The notes under the pieces were generated by a model. The model had not been told where the DNA came from. It ran no database searches and saw only the letters and a list, made by a program, of their open reading frames with translations. The position numbers and the translations under genes are program-made. From contig JAICHS010000166.1 of the NCBI GenBank assembly GCA_025924775.1, positions 1 to 5,511 on the forward strand: DNA of 5,511 bases, in the 5' to 3' direction. This DNA is from Rhodanobacteraceae bacterium (lineage in GTDB: Bacteria; Pseudomonadota; Gammaproteobacteria; Xanthomonadales; Rhodanobacteraceae). This document shows positions 5,381 to 5,511 of the stretch, one piece after another. Each line of letters starts with the position of its first letter. Position 1 is the first letter of the stretch.

Positions 5381-5511
5381 GTGAAAATCATCTCGTTCAA
5401 TGCCAACGGCATCCGTTCCGCTGCGCGCAAGGGCTTCTTCGAGTGGCTGGCCGCGCAGCACGCCGACGTCACCTGCATCCAGGAAACCAAGGCGCAGGTG
5501 GACCAGCTGAC
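5381..5511 (+). CDS. xthA: Exodeoxyribonuclease III family protein, N-terminal part (3' end outside window)
   Basis: Start of an exonuclease III/AP endonuclease family (endonuclease/exonuclease/phosphatase fold) gene. Such enzymes cut DNA at abasic sites and degrade 3' ends during base excision repair. Only 43 residues are present: KIISFNANGIRSA at 2-14 with Asn7 and ADVTCIQETKAQ at 28-39 with the metal-binding Glu35 (E. coli Glu34), so the active-site half seen here is intact. GTG 5381 is chosen because homologues start exactly with M-K/R-I-I-S; no ATG is in frame. No clear Shine-Dalgarno site is seen, since the bases before it belong to the GATTCCC repeats. In Pseudomonas the same family member beside pyrE is Crc, a catabolite-repression protein without nuclease activity, so the neighbour alone does not settle the function. 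Confidence 0.9.
   Translation, partial: MKIISFNANGIRSAARKGFFEWLAAQHADVTCIQETKAQVDQL

Noticed and set aside
1..5511. CRISPR array, insertion sequence, tRNA or rRNA
   Set aside because: No regularly spaced repeats, transposase motifs, terminal inverted repeats or tRNA-like cloverleaf were seen on either strand.

Overview
The window is high-GC chromosomal DNA that reads as a gammaproteobacterium of the Xanthomonadales/Lysobacterales (Xanthomonas, Lysobacter, Luteimonas or Rhodanobacter relatives). The evidence is the atpD-atpC-glmU order, a XanB2-type chorismatase beside a small acyl carrier protein, a DUF4124 envelope protein, and pyrE divergent from an exonuclease III homologue. No mobile element, CRISPR array, tRNA or rRNA is visible, and the genes share one style of GC-rich codon use.

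Left part (1-2460, + strand): the 3' end of atpD (F1 beta subunit) and complete atpC (epsilon subunit) close the ATP synthase operon. A strong rho-independent terminator follows, then glmU, the bifunctional enzyme that makes UDP-GlcNAc for peptidoglycan and LPS. A short repeat/hairpin element lies just before the glmU start.

Middle part (2466-3824): a chorismatase gene on the minus strand is convergent with glmU, with 5 bp between their stop codons. It is divergent from a 90-residue acyl carrier protein gene. The two correspond to the XanB2/XanC pair of the xanthomonadin (aryl polyene pigment) pathway. By family knowledge, XanB2 turns chorismate into 3-hydroxybenzoate, the pigment starter, and 4-hydroxybenzoate, a ubiquinone precursor. 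None of the other pigment genes (ketosynthases, dehydratases, reductases, acyltransferases) is in the window, so the pair stands alone between housekeeping genes.

Right part (3842-5511): on the minus strand, pyrE (orotate phosphoribosyltransferase) is followed by a gene for a secreted DUF4124 coiled-coil protein, which is convergent with the ACP gene. Upstream of pyrE, a 151-bp spacer with small GATTCCC-type repeats and a stem-loop separates it from the start of an exonuclease III family gene, which is cut by the window end.

Most of the window is conserved housekeeping sequence. The part most worth a second look is the isolated chorismatase/ACP pair and its shared 114-bp promoter region. I see no evidence for an entirely new system.
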